Shown here one piece after another: positions 16,865 through 27,022 of a stretch of 64,000 bases of DNA. Source of the DNA: JAEMQF01 sp963775015. Lineage in GTDB: Bacteria; Pseudomonadota; Gammaproteobacteria; Burkholderiales; Burkholderiaceae_C. The stretch spans positions 434,001 through 498,000 of the forward strand of contig CAVZHI010000001.1 of assembly GCA_963775015.1 (NCBI GenBank), given 5' to 3'. Position 1 is the stretch's first letter. Each line of letters starts with the position of its first letter. The position numbers and the translations under genes were made by a program. The notes beneath the pieces were generated by a model. It was not told where the DNA came from, searched no databases, and saw only the letters and a program-made list of their open reading frames with translations.

Positions 16865-17743
16865 ATGCGCGACTTCTCTTCGGACCACCGCTGGCTGTCG
16901 ATCAACACCGCCACGGTGCGCCGCCAGCGCGGCGTCGATTGGCCGCTGCTGGAGATCATCGACGCCTGCGCGAAACGCGGCATCCGCGCGATATCGCCGT
17001 GGCGCGACCAGGTCGCCGTGGCCGGTCTGCAGCCCACGGCGCAGGCGCTGCGCGCGCATGGCATCGAACTCTCGGGCTACTGCCGCGGCGGCATGTTCAC
17101 CTACACCGACGCCGCCAGCCGCCAGGCGGTGCGCGACGACAACCGGCGCGCGCTCGACGAGGCCTGCACGCTCGGCGCGCCATGCCTCGTGCTGGTGGTG
17201 GGCGGTCTGCCGGGCGCGCTGGCCGGCAAGGCCGCGCACCGCGACATCGCAGCGGCACGCGCGCAGGTGACCGAAGGCATCGCCGCGCTGCTCGATGACG
17301 CGCGCGAACGCAGGATGCCGCTCGCGATCGAGCCGCTGCACCCGATGTACGCAGCGGACCGCGCGTGCATCAACACGCTCGAGCAGGCACTCGACGTCTG
17401 CGACGCGCTCGACCCCTCACTCAGCGGCGGATTAGGGGTAGCGGTGGATGTGTACCACGTCTGGTGGGACCCCAAGCTCGCGCAGCAGATCGAACGCGCC
17501 GGGCGCGCGCGCCTGCTCGCGTTTCACGTCTGCGACTGGCTCACGCCGACCACCGACCTGCTGAACGACCGCGGCATGATGGGCGACGGCGTGATCGAGC
17601 TGCGCAGGATTCGCGGGCTCGTCGAGGCTCACGGCTTCGCCGGTTACAGCGAAGTGGAAATCTTCTCCACCGCCCACTGGTGGCAACGCGACGGCGCCGA
17701 GGTCCTCGACACCTGCATCGAGCGGCATCGGCGCTGCGTCTGA
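16865..17743 (+). CDS. Sugar phosphate isomerase/epimerase family protein
   Basis: 292 residues, xylose-isomerase-like TIM barrel. The metal-site residues are visible in order: Glu in LAIEPLHPMY, Asp and His in VAVDVYHVWWD, His in LAFHVCDW, and the last Glu in YSEVEIFS. It starts 21 nt after the DUF993 stop and is the third gene of the operon. With the dehydrogenase it would allow a 3-keto-sugar or inositol-like oxidation/isomerisation scheme; the substrate is unknown. Confidence 0.88.
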   Translation: MRDFSSDHRWLSINTATVRRQRGVDWPLLEIIDACAKRGIRAISPWRDQVAVAGLQPTAQALRAHGIELSGYCRGGMFTYTDAASRQAVRDDNRRALDEACTLGAPCLVLVVGGLPGALAGKAAHRDIAAARAQVTEGIAALLDDARERRMPLAIEPLHPMYAADRACINTLEQALDVCDALDPSLSGGLGVAVDVYHVWWDPKLAQQIERAGRARLLAFHVCDWLTPTTDLLNDRGMMGDGVIELRRIRGLVEAHGFAGYSEVEIFSTAHWWQRDGAEVLDTCIERHRRCV

Positions 17744-17791
17744 GGCTTCACCGCCGACCGGCGCGGAGTAAGCTGCCCCAGACTCGCACCC

Positions 17792-17935
17792 GAGTTGCAG
17801 CGCTTTCGCGGCCGCGAAAGCGACACCGCGGGCGACGGTTTCTTCGCGGCATTCGACGGCCCGGCGCGTGCGCTGCGCTGCGCGAGCGCGGTGTCGGATG
17901 CGGTGCGGCCGCTGGGCATCGAGCGAGCGCGGTGA
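17792..17935 (+). pseudogene. Class III adenylate cyclase domain fragment
   Basis: An isolated 47-codon stretch reads ELQRFRGRESDTAGDGFFAAF, with the last residues DGPARALRCASA and PLGIE. This matches the part of class III cyclase domains that holds the metal-binding Asp (TAGDGF) and the following helix. It ends in a stop at 17935, with no start and no rest of the domain on either side. It is a remnant between the isomerase gene and the convergent dctM gene, in a 278-nt gap. Confidence 0.6.
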
Positions 17936-18021
17936 GCGCACGCTGAAGGGAGTTCCAGGAAGCTGGATGTTGTTTTCGGTGCGGCGTTGAGCGGGTGCGC
18001 GGGGCCCCTGCGCGGAACGCG

Positions 18022-19404
18022 TCAATCGATGAATCCGAACCGGCGCGGCAGCACCAGCACGATCTCGGGGAAGATCACGCACAGCACCAGCGCGATCAAT
18101 TGCACGACGACGAAGGGCGTGATGCCCTTGTAGATGTCGAGCATCGTCACGCTCGGCGGCACCGTGCCCTTCATGTAGAACAGCGCGAAGCCGAACGGCG
18201 GCGTGAGGAAGGCGGTCTGCATGTTCACCGCCATCAGGATCGCGAACCAGGCCAGGATCACCTGCTGGCCCTGCACGGCGGTGCCGTAGTCGAGCTTGCC
18301 GACGATGGGCGCGAAGATCGGCAACACGATCAGGCAGATCTCGATCCAGTCGAAGAAGAAGCCCATCACGAACACCAGCACCATCACGAAGCTCATCACC
18401 TCCCAGCCGGTGTCGATGCCGCTGGCTTTCAGGATGTCGTGCACCACGTCGTCGCCGCCCAGCGCGCGAAACACGTAGGAGAACAGCGTCGCGCCGAAGA
18501 TGATGAAGAACACCATCGCGTTGGTCAGCGCCGCGGAGCTCATCACGCCGCGCAGCACCGGCATCGTGAAGCGGCGATTCCCGATCGCGAGCAGGATCGC
18601 GCCCAGCGCGCCCACGCCCGAGGCCTCGGTGGGCGTGGCCCAGCCGGCGAAGATCGAACCCAGCACCAGCATGATGAGCAGCGCCGGCGGCAGGAAACTC
18701 TTGAACATCAGCGCCGCGGTGATGCGCTCGTCGGTCCGGCCCCAGCGGCCCGCTGATGCGCGGCGCGAGCTTGGGGAAGAACAGGCAGGCGAGGAAGATG
18801 AACACGATGTACAGCGCGCTCATCAGCAGGCCCGGCAGGATCGCGCCGGTGAACAGCGTGCCCACCGAGCACGCCGACCAGGTCGCCCATGATCACGAGC
18901 ATGATGCTCGGCGGAATCAGGATGCCCAGCGTTCCCGCCGAAGCGATGGTGCCCACCGACAAGGACTTGTCGTAGCCCTTGGCGAGCATCACCGGCAGCG
19001 CGATCAGCGTCAGCATGATGACGGAGGCGCCGACGATGCCGGTGGTCGCCGCCATGATCGTTCCCAGCACCGTGACGGCGATCGCCAGCCCGCCCGGCAC
19101 GCGCCGCATCAGCAATTGCAGCGTGTGCAGCAGGTCCTCGGCGACGCCGCTTTTCTCGAGCATCGTGCCCATGAAGATGAACATCGGTATCGCCACCAGC
19201 ACCTGGTTCTGCACCGCCTGGCCGTAGATGCGCGGCAGCAGGTTGGCGAACTGGTTGAAGCTGAACACGCCCAGCCCAGATGCCGAGAAAGCCGAAGCCG
19301 ATGCCGATGGCGCCCAGCAGGAACGCCACCGGGTAACCCAGGAACATGATGAACACCAGGCCGAAGAACATCACGACGGCGAGGTGGTCGATGAGCCAGT
19401 TCAT
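18022..19404 (-). CDS. dctM: TRAP transporter large permease DctM, three frameshifts
   Basis: The membrane subunit of a TRAP transporter, about 459 residues once restored. The start is MNWLIDHLAVVMFFGLVF at 19404 and the end is PRRFGFID at 18022. Three single-base insertions break it: in the CCC run near 19275-19277 (restores LGVFSFNQFANLL), at 18861-18863 (restores GTLFTGAILPGLL) and near 18735 (restores DERITAALMFKSFLPP). Three insertions give a total of 1383 nt, again 0 mod 3. Family segments AIPMFIFMGTMLEKSG and GWATPTEASGVG are intact. It lies 12 nt after dctQ. Indel errors are the likely cause. Confidence 0.85.
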
Positions 19405-19416
19405 CGGCGTCGCGCC

Positions 19417-19980
19417 TCAACCCGCTTTGGCGAATGGCGTGTAGGCACGCGCCGCGTCTTGTTCGCTGCCGAACAGCGCGACGACGCAGCGCGCCATCAC
19501 CCCCATCACGGCGAGAAACACGGTGACGAAACCGAGGTACAGAAAGCCCTTGACGATCCAGCGCTGGCCCAGCCCGTTGGGCGTGTCGGACGATTCGCCC
19601 TGGGTGTAGGAGAGCATGGCGAAGTCGTGCGCGTAGGGCAGCGCCACCAGCAGGTAGGGCAGCGCGAACACCAGGCAGCCCAGCAGCTCGAGCCAGAGCT
19701 TGCGGCGTGCGCTGACGTGGGTGATGAAGACGTCGATGCGCACATGCGAATTGCGCATGTAGGCAAAGCCGAGCCAGGTGCAGAACAGCACCGCGTGCAG
19801 GTGCCACTCGAGCTCCTGCAGGCGCGTCGAGCCCAGGCCCGGGAACTGGAAACCGAACTTGCGCGTCACCACGTCGAGCGTGATGACGGCGATGCAGGCG
19901 ATGAAGGCCCAGGCGCCGAGGTCGGCAATGCGCTTCAGCGCCGCCTCGATCAGATCGGCAAGCCTCAGCAGCAACGACAT
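19417..19980 (-). CDS. dctQ: TRAP transporter small permease DctQ
   Basis: 187 residues with four predicted membrane segments (ADLGAWAFIACIAVITLDV, HLHAVLFCTWLGFAYM, LLGCLVFALPYLLVALPY, LYLGFVTVFLAVMGVM). The conserved tryptophan/glutamate helix LQELEWHLHAVLF and the R-N-x-H-V-R-I-D motif after it are typical for DctQ. It lies between dctP (4-nt gap) and dctM (12-nt gap), so the three are one transcript. It connects the binding protein to the DctM channel. Confidence 0.92.
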   Translation of the reverse strand: MSLLLRLADLIEAALKRIADLGAWAFIACIAVITLDVVTRKFGFQFPGLGSTRLQELEWHLHAVLFCTWLGFAYMRNSHVRIDVFITHVSARRKLWLELLGCLVFALPYLLVALPYAHDFAMLSYTQGESSDTPNGLGQRWIVKGFLYLGFVTVFLAVMGVMARCVVALFGSEQDAARAYTPFAKAG

Positions 19981-19984
19981 GGGG

Positions 19985-21044
19985 CTACTTCAGGTAGCCC
20001 ATGTCGTTCCAGATCGCGTAGTCCTTGCGGAACGCGGAGTACGAATCCCAGGCCTTCTTGAACTCCGGGCTCTTCGCCGACCTGTTCGGCGGCCACCTCG
20101 TTCCAGGCTTTCTCGAAGGCGTCGAGGAAGTTCTGCGGCCATTTCATCAGCTTGACGCCCTTGGCCTGGATTTCCTTCATCGCCTTGAACTGCACCGCTT
20201 CGCCCTCGGCGAACTGCTGCGCCATCGTGGCGTCGCAGGCGACCTGGATCTGCGCCTTCTGCGTGGCGCTGAACTCGGCCCACTTCTGCTTCGAGATGAT
20301 CAGCTCGTTGATCGTCGCCTGCTGGTGCCAACCGGGGAAGTAATAGAACTTGGCGACCTGGTGAAAACCCAGCGTCAGGTCCATCACCGGCATCGAAAAC
20401 TCGGTGGCGTCGATCGTGCCGAGCTGCAGCGCCTGAAAAATTTCACCGGCCTGCAGCAACTGCGTCGACACGCCGAGCTTTTGCATCACGTTCGCACCCA
20501 GGCCGAAGAAGCGCATCTTCAGGCCCTTCAGGTCGTCCAGCGTCTTGATCTCCTTGCGGAACCACCCCGAGGCTTCGGGCGAGATCACGCCGCACATCAG
20601 CACTTCGACGTTGTACTTGGCGTGCAGCTCCTTCATCAGCTTCTCGCCGCCGCCGTGTTTCATCCAGGCCAGGTATTCGCCCACGCCGGGGCCGAACGGC
20701 ACCGAGGCGTACATTGCGAACGCGATGTCCTTGCCGGTCCAGAAGCCCGAGACCGTCCAGGCCATGTCGAGCGAGCCGTTGCCCACGGCGTCGAGGTACT
20801 GGTTGGCGGGCACGAGTGCGCCGGGCTCGAAGCCCTTGACGTCGATGCTGCCACCGGAAATCGTGCGCAGCATCTCGACGAGCCGGGTCTGCGTCGGCCC
20901 GAGCAGACCGGTGGTGCTGGGGAATGCCCAGCCCATCTGGGCGCGGACTTTTTTGTCCTCGGCGCTCGCGGGCGGCGTCGCCAGCACGCCGATCAGGGCA
21001 ATCACCGAGGCAATGGCGCCATTCAGGCGAAACAGGCGGTTCAT
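19985..21044 (-). CDS. dctP: TRAP transporter substrate-binding protein DctP, one frameshift near the C-terminus
   Basis: Periplasmic DctP-type protein with a signal peptide (cleavage near PASAED, residue 29). The conserved ligand-binding Arg lies in LKGLKMRFFGLG, and the chloroaromatic/mannitol-type features ATEFSMPVMDLTLGF and FYYFPGWHQQ are present. One extra base near 20079 shifts the frame; without it the tail reads AKSPEFKKAWDSYSAFRKDY and ends WNDMGYLK at 19985. 1060 nt is 1 mod 3, as expected, giving about 352 residues. AAGGAG precedes the ATG by 6 nt. It is the first gene of the dctPQM operon; a carboxylate ligand is likely but not identified. Confidence 0.87.
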
Positions 21045-21204
21045 TCTTTCTCCTTCGTTGAACGTGTTCAGCGGCGATGCGGGCGCGGCCTTGAAGGTTC
21101 GGGTCGGGGCGGCGCGTGCCAAAGTAGCACGCCGTTGCCGGCGTTGGCAACGCGGGGTATCCCTGCCCTGGCCCGGGCAGTGAGGCCGCCCCGGAAGGCG
21201 GGCC

Positions 21205-22845
21205 TCAAGCCGTCGGCAACTTGTGATTCTTGAACTGCTCGCGCAGTCTGTTTTTCAACATCTTGCCGGTCGCGCCGAGCGGTATCGCGTCGACGAACAC
21301 CACATCGTCGGGCGTCCACCACTTGGCGATCTTGCCGTCGAAGAAGGCGATCAGCTCGTCGCGCGTCAACTCCACATTCGGCTTCTTCACGACGACGAGC
21401 AGCGGCCGCTCGTCCCACTTCGGGTGGAACGCGGCGATGCACGCGGCCATCGCGACTTTCGGGTGCGCCATCGCGATGTTTTCCAGGTCGATCGAGCCGA
21501 TCCATTCGCCGCCGCTCTTGATCACGTCCTTGCTGCGGTCCGTGATCTGCATGTAGCCGTCGGCGTCAATGCTTGCGACGTCGCCGGTGGGGAACCAGCC
21601 CTGTCCTTTGTCATACACGAGCGGGCTGCCGCCTTCGCCCTTCAGGTATTCGCTGACGATCCACGGCCCGCGCACAAGCAGCTCGCCGGTGGCCTTGCCG
21701 TCCCAGGGCAGCTCCGCGCCATCGGCGTCGACGATCTTCATGTCGACACCGTAAATCGCGCGGCCCTGCTTCGCCTGCACGGCATAGCGCGCCTGCGCAT
21801 CCATCTCCACGTGTTTCGCCTTGAACGTGCACGCCGTGCCGAGCGGGCTCATCTCCGTCATTCCCCAGGCGTGCAGCACGCTCACGCCGTATTGCTCGGT
21901 GAAGGTACGCATCATCGCCGGCGGGCACGCCGATCCGCCGATGATGGTGCGCTTCATGGTGCTGAACTTGAGCTTGTTCGCCTCCACATAACTGAGCAGG
22001 CCTTGCCAGACGGTGGGCACGCCGGCCGACAGCGTGACCTTCTCCGACTCGAACAACTCGTGCAACGACTTGCCGTCCAGCCCGGCCCGGGGAAGACGAG
22101 CTTGGCACCCGTCATGCACGCGGCGTACGGCAGGCCCCAGGCGTTGACGTGGAACATCGGCACCACCGGCAAGCACGACGTCACGCGCCGACAGGCTCAG
22201 CGCGTCGGGCAGCGCCGCGGCGTAGGTGTGCAAGACCGTCGAGCGGTGGCTGTAGAGAACGCCCTTCGGATTCCCCGTCGTTCCCGACGTGTAGCACAGG
22301 GAGGAGGCGGTGTTCTCGTCGAACTGCGGCCACTCGAACTGATCGTTCTGCGCCTCCAACAGGTCTTCGTAGCAAAGCAAACCACTCACCTTGCTGGAGG
22401 CCGGCATGTGCGCGCGGTCCGTCATCGCGACGAAGGTTTTGATCGTCTTCACCCGGCTCGCCACCGCTTCGATGATCGGCAGGAAAGTCAGGTCGAAGAA
22501 CAGCACCTGGTCTTCGGCGTGGTCGGCGATGTAGACCACCTGGTCCGGGTGCAGGCGCGGGTTCAGCGTGTGCAGCACGGCGCCGCTGCCCGACACCGCG
22601 TAGTACAGCTCCAGATGGCGGTGCCCGTTCCACGCGAGAGTGGCGACACGCGCACCGGGTTTGACGCCCAGGGTCGCGATCGCCTTCGCCATGCGCCGCG
22701 CACGCGCCGCGAGTTCGCGAAAGCTCAGGCGGTGGATGTCGCCCTCGACGCGGCGCGACACGACTTGCTGCTCGCCGTGGTGGCGCTGCGCGTGCACCAG
22801 CAGCGACGAGATCATCAGGGGCTGCTGCATCATCTGACCGAACAT
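21205..22845 (-). CDS. Fatty-acyl-CoA ligase (AlkK type), two compensating frameshifts
   Basis: An AMP-forming acyl-CoA synthetase of about 546 residues. The phosphate loop SLCYTSGTTGNPKGVLYSH, the adenine motif YGVSVLHAWGMTEMSP, GWFPTGDVASID and the catalytic Lys in GATGKMLKNRL are all present. Between about 22175 (one extra base) and 22088 (one missing base in a G run) the protein is in another frame, which restores PVVPMFHVNAWGLPYAACM. Outside that 90-nt stretch both halves share a frame. It activates medium or long-chain acids to CoA thioesters. It stands alone, downstream of the TRAP operon on the same strand. Confidence 0.85.
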   Translation of the reverse strand: MFGQMMQQPLMISSLLVHAQRHHGEQQVVSRRVEGDIHRLSFRELAARARRMAKAIATLGVKPGARVATLAWNGHRHLELYYAVSGSGAVLHTLNPRLHPDQVVYIADHAEDQVLFFDLTFLPIIEAVASRVKTIKTFVAMTDRAHMPASSKVSGLLCYEDLLEAQNDQFEWPQFDENTASSLCYTSGTTGNPKGVLYSHRSTVLHTYAAALPDALSLSARDVVLAGGADVPRQRLGPAVRRVHDGCQARLPRAGLDGKSLHELFESEKVTLSAGVPTVWQGLLSYVEANKLKFSTMKRTIIGGSACPPAMMRTFTEQYGVSVLHAWGMTEMSPLGTACTFKAKHVEMDAQARYAVQAKQGRAIYGVDMKIVDADGAELPWDGKATGELLVRGPWIVSEYLKGEGGSPLVYDKGQGWFPTGDVASIDADGYMQITDRSKDVIKSGGEWIGSIDLENIAMAHPKVAMAACIAAFHPKWDERPLLVVVKKPNVELTRDELIAFFDGKIAKWWTPDDVVFVDAIPLGATGKMLKNRLREQFKNHKLPTA

Positions 22846-23066
22846 GGAAGTCTCCTTGGCGGGTGGGCTGCGCCCCTGGCGCGCGCGACGGCGCGCGCAT
22901 CTTGTCGGCGCAGTTTATGTCCTGCGCGGCGCCTCGCGCAGCGGATGCGCGACGCCGCGCCAGCGACTCCAGCGCGGAACTCGCGCTGATTGATCTGCCC
23001 TTCGGTGCAGCCGTTCTCGCGCAGGCCTTGGCGGGGCTCCCAGCAAGGCAACCCAGTCTCGTCTTT

Positions 23067-24031
23067 TCATTCAATCACCTCATCGGCGCGGATGCGCAAC
23101 TCGCGCGGAACCGCGATGCCCAGCGCCTTCGCGGTCTGCAGGTTGATGGTGAGCTCGTAGCGGGTCGGCTGCTCCACGGGCAGGTCGGCAGGCTTGGCGC
23201 CTTTCAGGATGCGATCGATGTAATACGCAGAGCGACGGAAGACGTCATTCTGGTTCGCCGCGTACGTCAGCACGCCGCCCTCCCTGGCGAACAAACTGGT
23301 GAAGGAGACCGCCGGCAGACGCTGTTTCAGCGCCAGCTCAGCCGCCACCTTGCGCGTCAGGCTCGCCTGCACGATGACGGCGTCGGCGCGCTTCGTCTTC
23401 ATCGCCGCGAAGGCCGCGTCGTACTCGGCCACGGCGCGCACCTCGAGCGGCTGGATCGCGATGCCCAGGGCCTGGCCGTGGCGCTCGACTTCCTGCACGA
23501 GGATCTTGCCGAACGGATCGGCAGCGTTGGCCAGCACCGCAACGCGGCGCGTCGCCGGCAGGAGCGCGCGAATGAACTCGAGCAGTTTGGGACCGAGCTG
23601 GTTCGATGTCGACGACATCCCGGTGATGTTGCCGCCCGGCCACGCCAGGCTGGCGATCAGGCCCGTTCCCACCGGGTCGGCGGCCGCTGTCATGACGATC
23701 GGAATCCGAGTCGTCGCCTGCTTGGCCGCAACCACCGCGGGTGTGGCCCAGACGGCGATGATGTCGACGTCGAGCCGAACCAGCTCCTCGGCCAGCGCCG
23801 CTCAGCAGCTCCGGCTTGCCATCGGCAGAGCGAAACTCGAACTGCATGTTCTTGCCCTCGACGTAACCATGCTCGCTCAAGCCTTGCTTGAAGACACTGA
23901 AAAACGGCTCCGGGTTCGAAGGCACGAGCACGCCGATGCGGGGCACTTGGTCGGTTTGGCTGCTGCGCGCGCGGCGCCAGCGGCCACGCGAGCGCGGCGC
24001 CGACGAACGTGATCGACTCGCGCCGTCTCAT
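23067..24031 (-). CDS. ABC_sub_bind family binding protein, two frameshifts
   Basis: A periplasmic protein of the PF04392 (ABC_sub_bind, TrpX-like) family. The N-terminus MRRRESITFVGAALAWPLAP with twin Arg is the stereotyped signal of this family. Extra bases near 23965 and 23803 break the frame; removing them gives DQVPRIGVLVPSNPEPFF and AALAEELVRLDVDIIAV, and the remainder (KQATTRIPIVMTAAADPVGTG) is intact. 965 nt is 2 mod 3, matching two insertions. It is often an orphan binding protein in Burkholderiales, and no permease or ATPase lies nearby. It is paralogous to the gene at 24860-25830, with the higBA remnant between them. Confidence 0.78.
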
Positions 24032-24077
24032 TCAGTCACCTCATCACCGGGTAGCCGCGGGAAGTCGTGGATGGCAC

Positions 24078-24401
24078 TCAAGCCGGCACCAGTTCGGCCA
24101 CCGCCTTCGAGCCGCTTGCCCATCGTTGACTCGGCCAGCTTCAGATCGTCATGCGCGGCTTGGAGAATTCGAGCCAGTATTGCGGCCGACTGGCCCAAGG
24201 CCGCAGGCCGAACAGCAAGGCCAGTTCCGCCGTCACGCGCGCCGCACGGCCTCTTGATCAGCAGTGCGCAAATGCGCATCGGCTGCCACACCGATGGCGC
24301 GCGCGAACCCGCGCCTGATGAGCGAGCCCCAACTCCTGCAGTCGCCTCGCGCAGGACACGTCTCCCGGGATGGATGGGCGGCAAACCAGTTCTTGAGCCA
24401 T
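24078..24401 (-). pseudogene. HigA-type antitoxin remnant, multiply frameshifted
   Basis: Pieces of a HigA/VapI-family XRE antitoxin appear in all three minus-strand frames. MAQELVCRPSIPGDV starts at 24401, FARAIGVAAD is in a second frame, and ICALLIKRPC followed by LKLAESTMGKRLE is in a third, ending at the TGA at 24078-24080. At least four indels are needed within 320 nt, much denser than in the neighbouring genes. The helix-turn-helix core is therefore not expressed as one protein. It lies just downstream of the matching toxin remnant, as in intact higBA operons. Confidence 0.65.
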
Positions 24402-24414
24402 CGAGGGCCTCCAG

Positions 24415-24704
24415 TCAGTCGGTAGTCGACAATTTCGACGTCGAACACATCGCCTGCGTCGAAGCGGAACAGACTCGCCATTGAGCGTTGATGCGCGATG
24501 CTCCATTGGCCTTTGCGGTCCGCCTTCAATGCTTCGAGTTGGATTCGACGGCGGCAGGCGCAGATCGTCGATTCGCGTCGCGGCGTCGAGTTGCGTCAAG
24601 CGCATCACCGCCCGAATTCGAATCTCCGCAGGGCAGCCGGCGACGATTTGCCCGTGACATAAAAGCGTCTCTGTTTCAGGCCCGCTGGCGAAGGATCGAA
24701 TCAC
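24415..24704 (-). pseudogene. HigB-type toxin remnant, frameshifted
   Basis: From the GTG at 24704 a HigB/RelE-fold toxin is readable: MIRSFAS, RAVMRLTQLDAATRIDDLRL, then after an extra C the segment QLEALKADRKGQWSI. A +1/-1 pair of indels hides RINAQWRVCFRF, and FDAGDVFDVEIVDY closes the domain. These are the signature parts of the HigB mRNA interferase, including the conserved QWR/FRF strand. As written, no frame gives a full product. The toxin precedes the antitoxin, as in normal higBA order. Confidence 0.68.
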
Positions 24705-24859
24705 CACCCGAGCATAAACAACCTGTTTACACCCGTCAATCGGCCGGGTGTCCTAGAACGTTGCGACCGACAGCGCCGCGCTGCGGCGCCGGCGGCGCTG
24801 AGCGTGATTGCGCGCGCATCGGCATTCGAATCCCTCGCCTCCCAAGCTGCGCCGTGGGT

Positions 24860-25830
24860 TCACCGGATCACCTCATCGGCGCGCAGCAGCACCCCCTGCG
24901 CGATCGTGAGGCCGAGCGCCTTGGCGGCCTTCTCATTCACGACGAACTCGAAATGGCTGGGCTGTTCGATCGGCAGATCGCCGGGCTTGGCGCCTTTGAG
25001 GATCTTCACGACATAGGGTGCGATCTGACGAAGCGTGATCGCGAAGTTGACGCCATACGACATCAAGCCGCCGCTTTCGGCGAAGAGGCGGAACGGCGAA
25101 ATGGCCGGCAGCCGGTTCCTTGCACAAAACTCGGCGATCGACTGGGCCCGCTGGGTGAACAACGGCGAGCCCAGCTGAACCAGCGCCTGGGGCCGCCCTT
25201 TCAGGCCCGACTCGAGGGCACCCAGCATGTCGGCGGCATCGCGAAATTCGAGCAGCGTCAGCTCGACGGACAGCGCCTTTGCCGCGGCGGCGATCGCGCG
25301 CGTTTGGTGCTCGCCCGTGCTCACGTCCCACAAGACGGCGATACGCCGCGCGCCTGGCACGACTTCTGTGATCAGTTGCAGCCACTTGCCAGCGATCTGC
25401 GGATGATCCAGATACAGGCCGGTCAGGTTGCCGCCCGGCCGGCCCAGACTGGCGGCATGGCCGCTCGCGATCGGGTCGCTTTCGAGGTCGACCGCGACGA
25501 TCGGCAGCGTGTCTGTCGCCTGTTTCGCCGCCCGCACCGAAGGCGCCGCCACCGCGACGAGCACATCGACCTTGAGCGCCACCAGTTCCTGCGCAAGACG
25601 CGGCAGCGTTTCGGGCTTGCCGCGTGCCCAACGATCTTCGATTCTGACGCTCTCGCCGTCGACGTAGCCCAACTCACGCAGGACTTCGCGCAGCGCCGTA
25701 AACACCGCATTGCCCCCCCGGGTGATCCGGGGTTCAGGAAACCGACCACCGGGATCTTTCGCGCCGGCTGGGAACCGGCGACCAGCGGTGCAGCACCGAG
25801 TGCGGCCAAGACAATGTTTCGCCGGTTCAT
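24860..25830 (-). CDS. ABC_sub_bind family binding protein, one frameshift in a C7 run
   Basis: Second PF04392-type binding protein. The signal peptide MNRRNIVLAALGAAPLVAGS and KIPVVGFLNPGSPGG are read from ATG 25830. The frame is lost at the seven-C run 25713-25719 and resumes as NAVFTALREVLRELGYVDGE to the stop at 24860. One missing base (or two extra) repairs it, and 971 nt agrees. The restored length is about 323 residues. Its end, LGLTIAQGVLLRADEVIR, parallels the end of the paralogue at 23067 (LGIAVPRELRIRADEVIE). The ligand is unknown and no transport partners are adjacent. Confidence 0.78.
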
Positions 25831-26115
25831 CGGGTTTCCTTGCGTTCTGCGCCGGGAGAGAGAGCCGCGACACGCGTTTTGGCCCCGTTGACCGGGACAC
25901 GCCGAATCGTCGCACGGCCGTCGTGCCGACGCGAGGTGGGTTCAACCCGCGGCCCAAGTCGCAGCCAGCCAACCCGCGCCGCGGCTGCGTTGAACGCTTG
26001 AGTCGCGCTGCGGCGGGCGAGGCGCGCGTCGAACCTTACCCGCCGCGTCGGCCAGGTGCCAGGCGCGGTGCGGCTGGCGTTGTCGCGCCTGCAGCGGCAG
26101 GTGGCGTCGGCGAAC

Positions 26116-27015
26116 TCACGACGCCGTTTCCTGAACGACCCGCGGGCCGAGCCGCAACAACATCAGCGCCGCCGCGCCGAGTACGAGCACGAAGCCGAGC
26201 CAGTCGGCGGCGCTCGGCCGATCGCCCACCAGCGCCATCGCGCCGAGCACGCCGACCACGGGCGCCGCGAGAATCGTCAATGACGAGACCGTGGCGCTGA
26301 GCGAGTCGAGCAGTTTGGCCCACAGCACGTAGGCGAATGCGGTGGCGATGACCACGTGGTACGCCAGCGCCCAGGCGACGCGCGCTTCCACGGCGCGCGG
26401 CAGCGCTTCGCCGGCGAGCAGCGCGGCAATGCCGCCGCACGCCGCGCCGATCGCGAGTTGCCACGCGGTGATGACGATGCGGTCACCCACGGGAGGCCAG
26501 CGTTTTGTCGCGACGGTTCCTGCCGCCCAGGCAAGCGCGGCGAGCAACGGAAACATCAGGCCGAGCGCCGATGCGTCCGGGTGCGCTGCCAGATTCGCCA
26601 AGACCGGCCAGCCGAGCACGGCGAGGCCGGCACTTCCGAGCAGCAAAGCGATGCCGCTGCGCCGGCTCGGCCGCTCGCCGAGCCAACCCCAGGCGAGCAG
26701 CGCCGCGAGCATCGGCATCGTGTAGGTCAGCACCGCGGCGCGCGACGTGCTTGTATTGAGCTGCGCGAAGGCGGTGCAGAAATTGAACGCAGTGATCGTC
26801 AGCGCGCCGCCCACCGCGATGCTCGGCCACGCCGCCGCGCCGGGCCGAAGCGACTTGCCCTGCGCGGTGGCGATCAGCGCGAGCAGCAGCGCGCCGCCGC
26901 CCAGGCCGATGAAGCGCAGCGTGAACGGCGGCAGCGCCGAGAGCACGATCTTGATCACCGGCCAGTTCAGGCCCCACGCGACCGCGAGCAGCGGCGCGAT
27001 GAGCACCGGGCGCAT
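26116..27015 (-). CDS. EamA/DMT-family transporter
   Basis: 299 residues with ten predicted membrane helices arranged as two five-helix EamA repeats (first from about residue 5, second from SALGLMFPLLAALAWAAGT). GLNWPVIKIVL and FTLRFIGLGGGALLL are typical of the first repeat and WAKLLDSLSATVSSLTILAPV of the second. It exports or exchanges a small metabolite, perhaps an amino acid. It starts 7 nt after the stop of the MlrC gene, so both are co-transcribed and may handle the same compound. Confidence 0.9.
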   Translation of the reverse strand: MRPVLIAPLLAVAWGLNWPVIKIVLSALPPFTLRFIGLGGGALLLALIATAQGKSLRPGAAAWPSIAVGGALTITAFNFCTAFAQLNTSTSRAAVLTYTMPMLAALLAWGWLGERPSRRSGIALLLGSAGLAVLGWPVLANLAAHPDASALGLMFPLLAALAWAAGTVATKRWPPVGDRIVITAWQLAIGAACGGIAALLAGEALPRAVEARVAWALAYHVVIATAFAYVLWAKLLDSLSATVSSLTILAAPVVGVLGAMALVGDRPSAADWLGFVLVLGAAALMLLRLGPRVVQETAS

Positions 27016-27022
27016 GGGCTGC

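Noticed and set aside
17432..18865. A 477-codon minus-strand open frame over the dctM 3' part and the isomerase gene
   Set aside because: Only its first 45 residues are dctM; the rest reads through in the wrong frame because of the indel near 18735.
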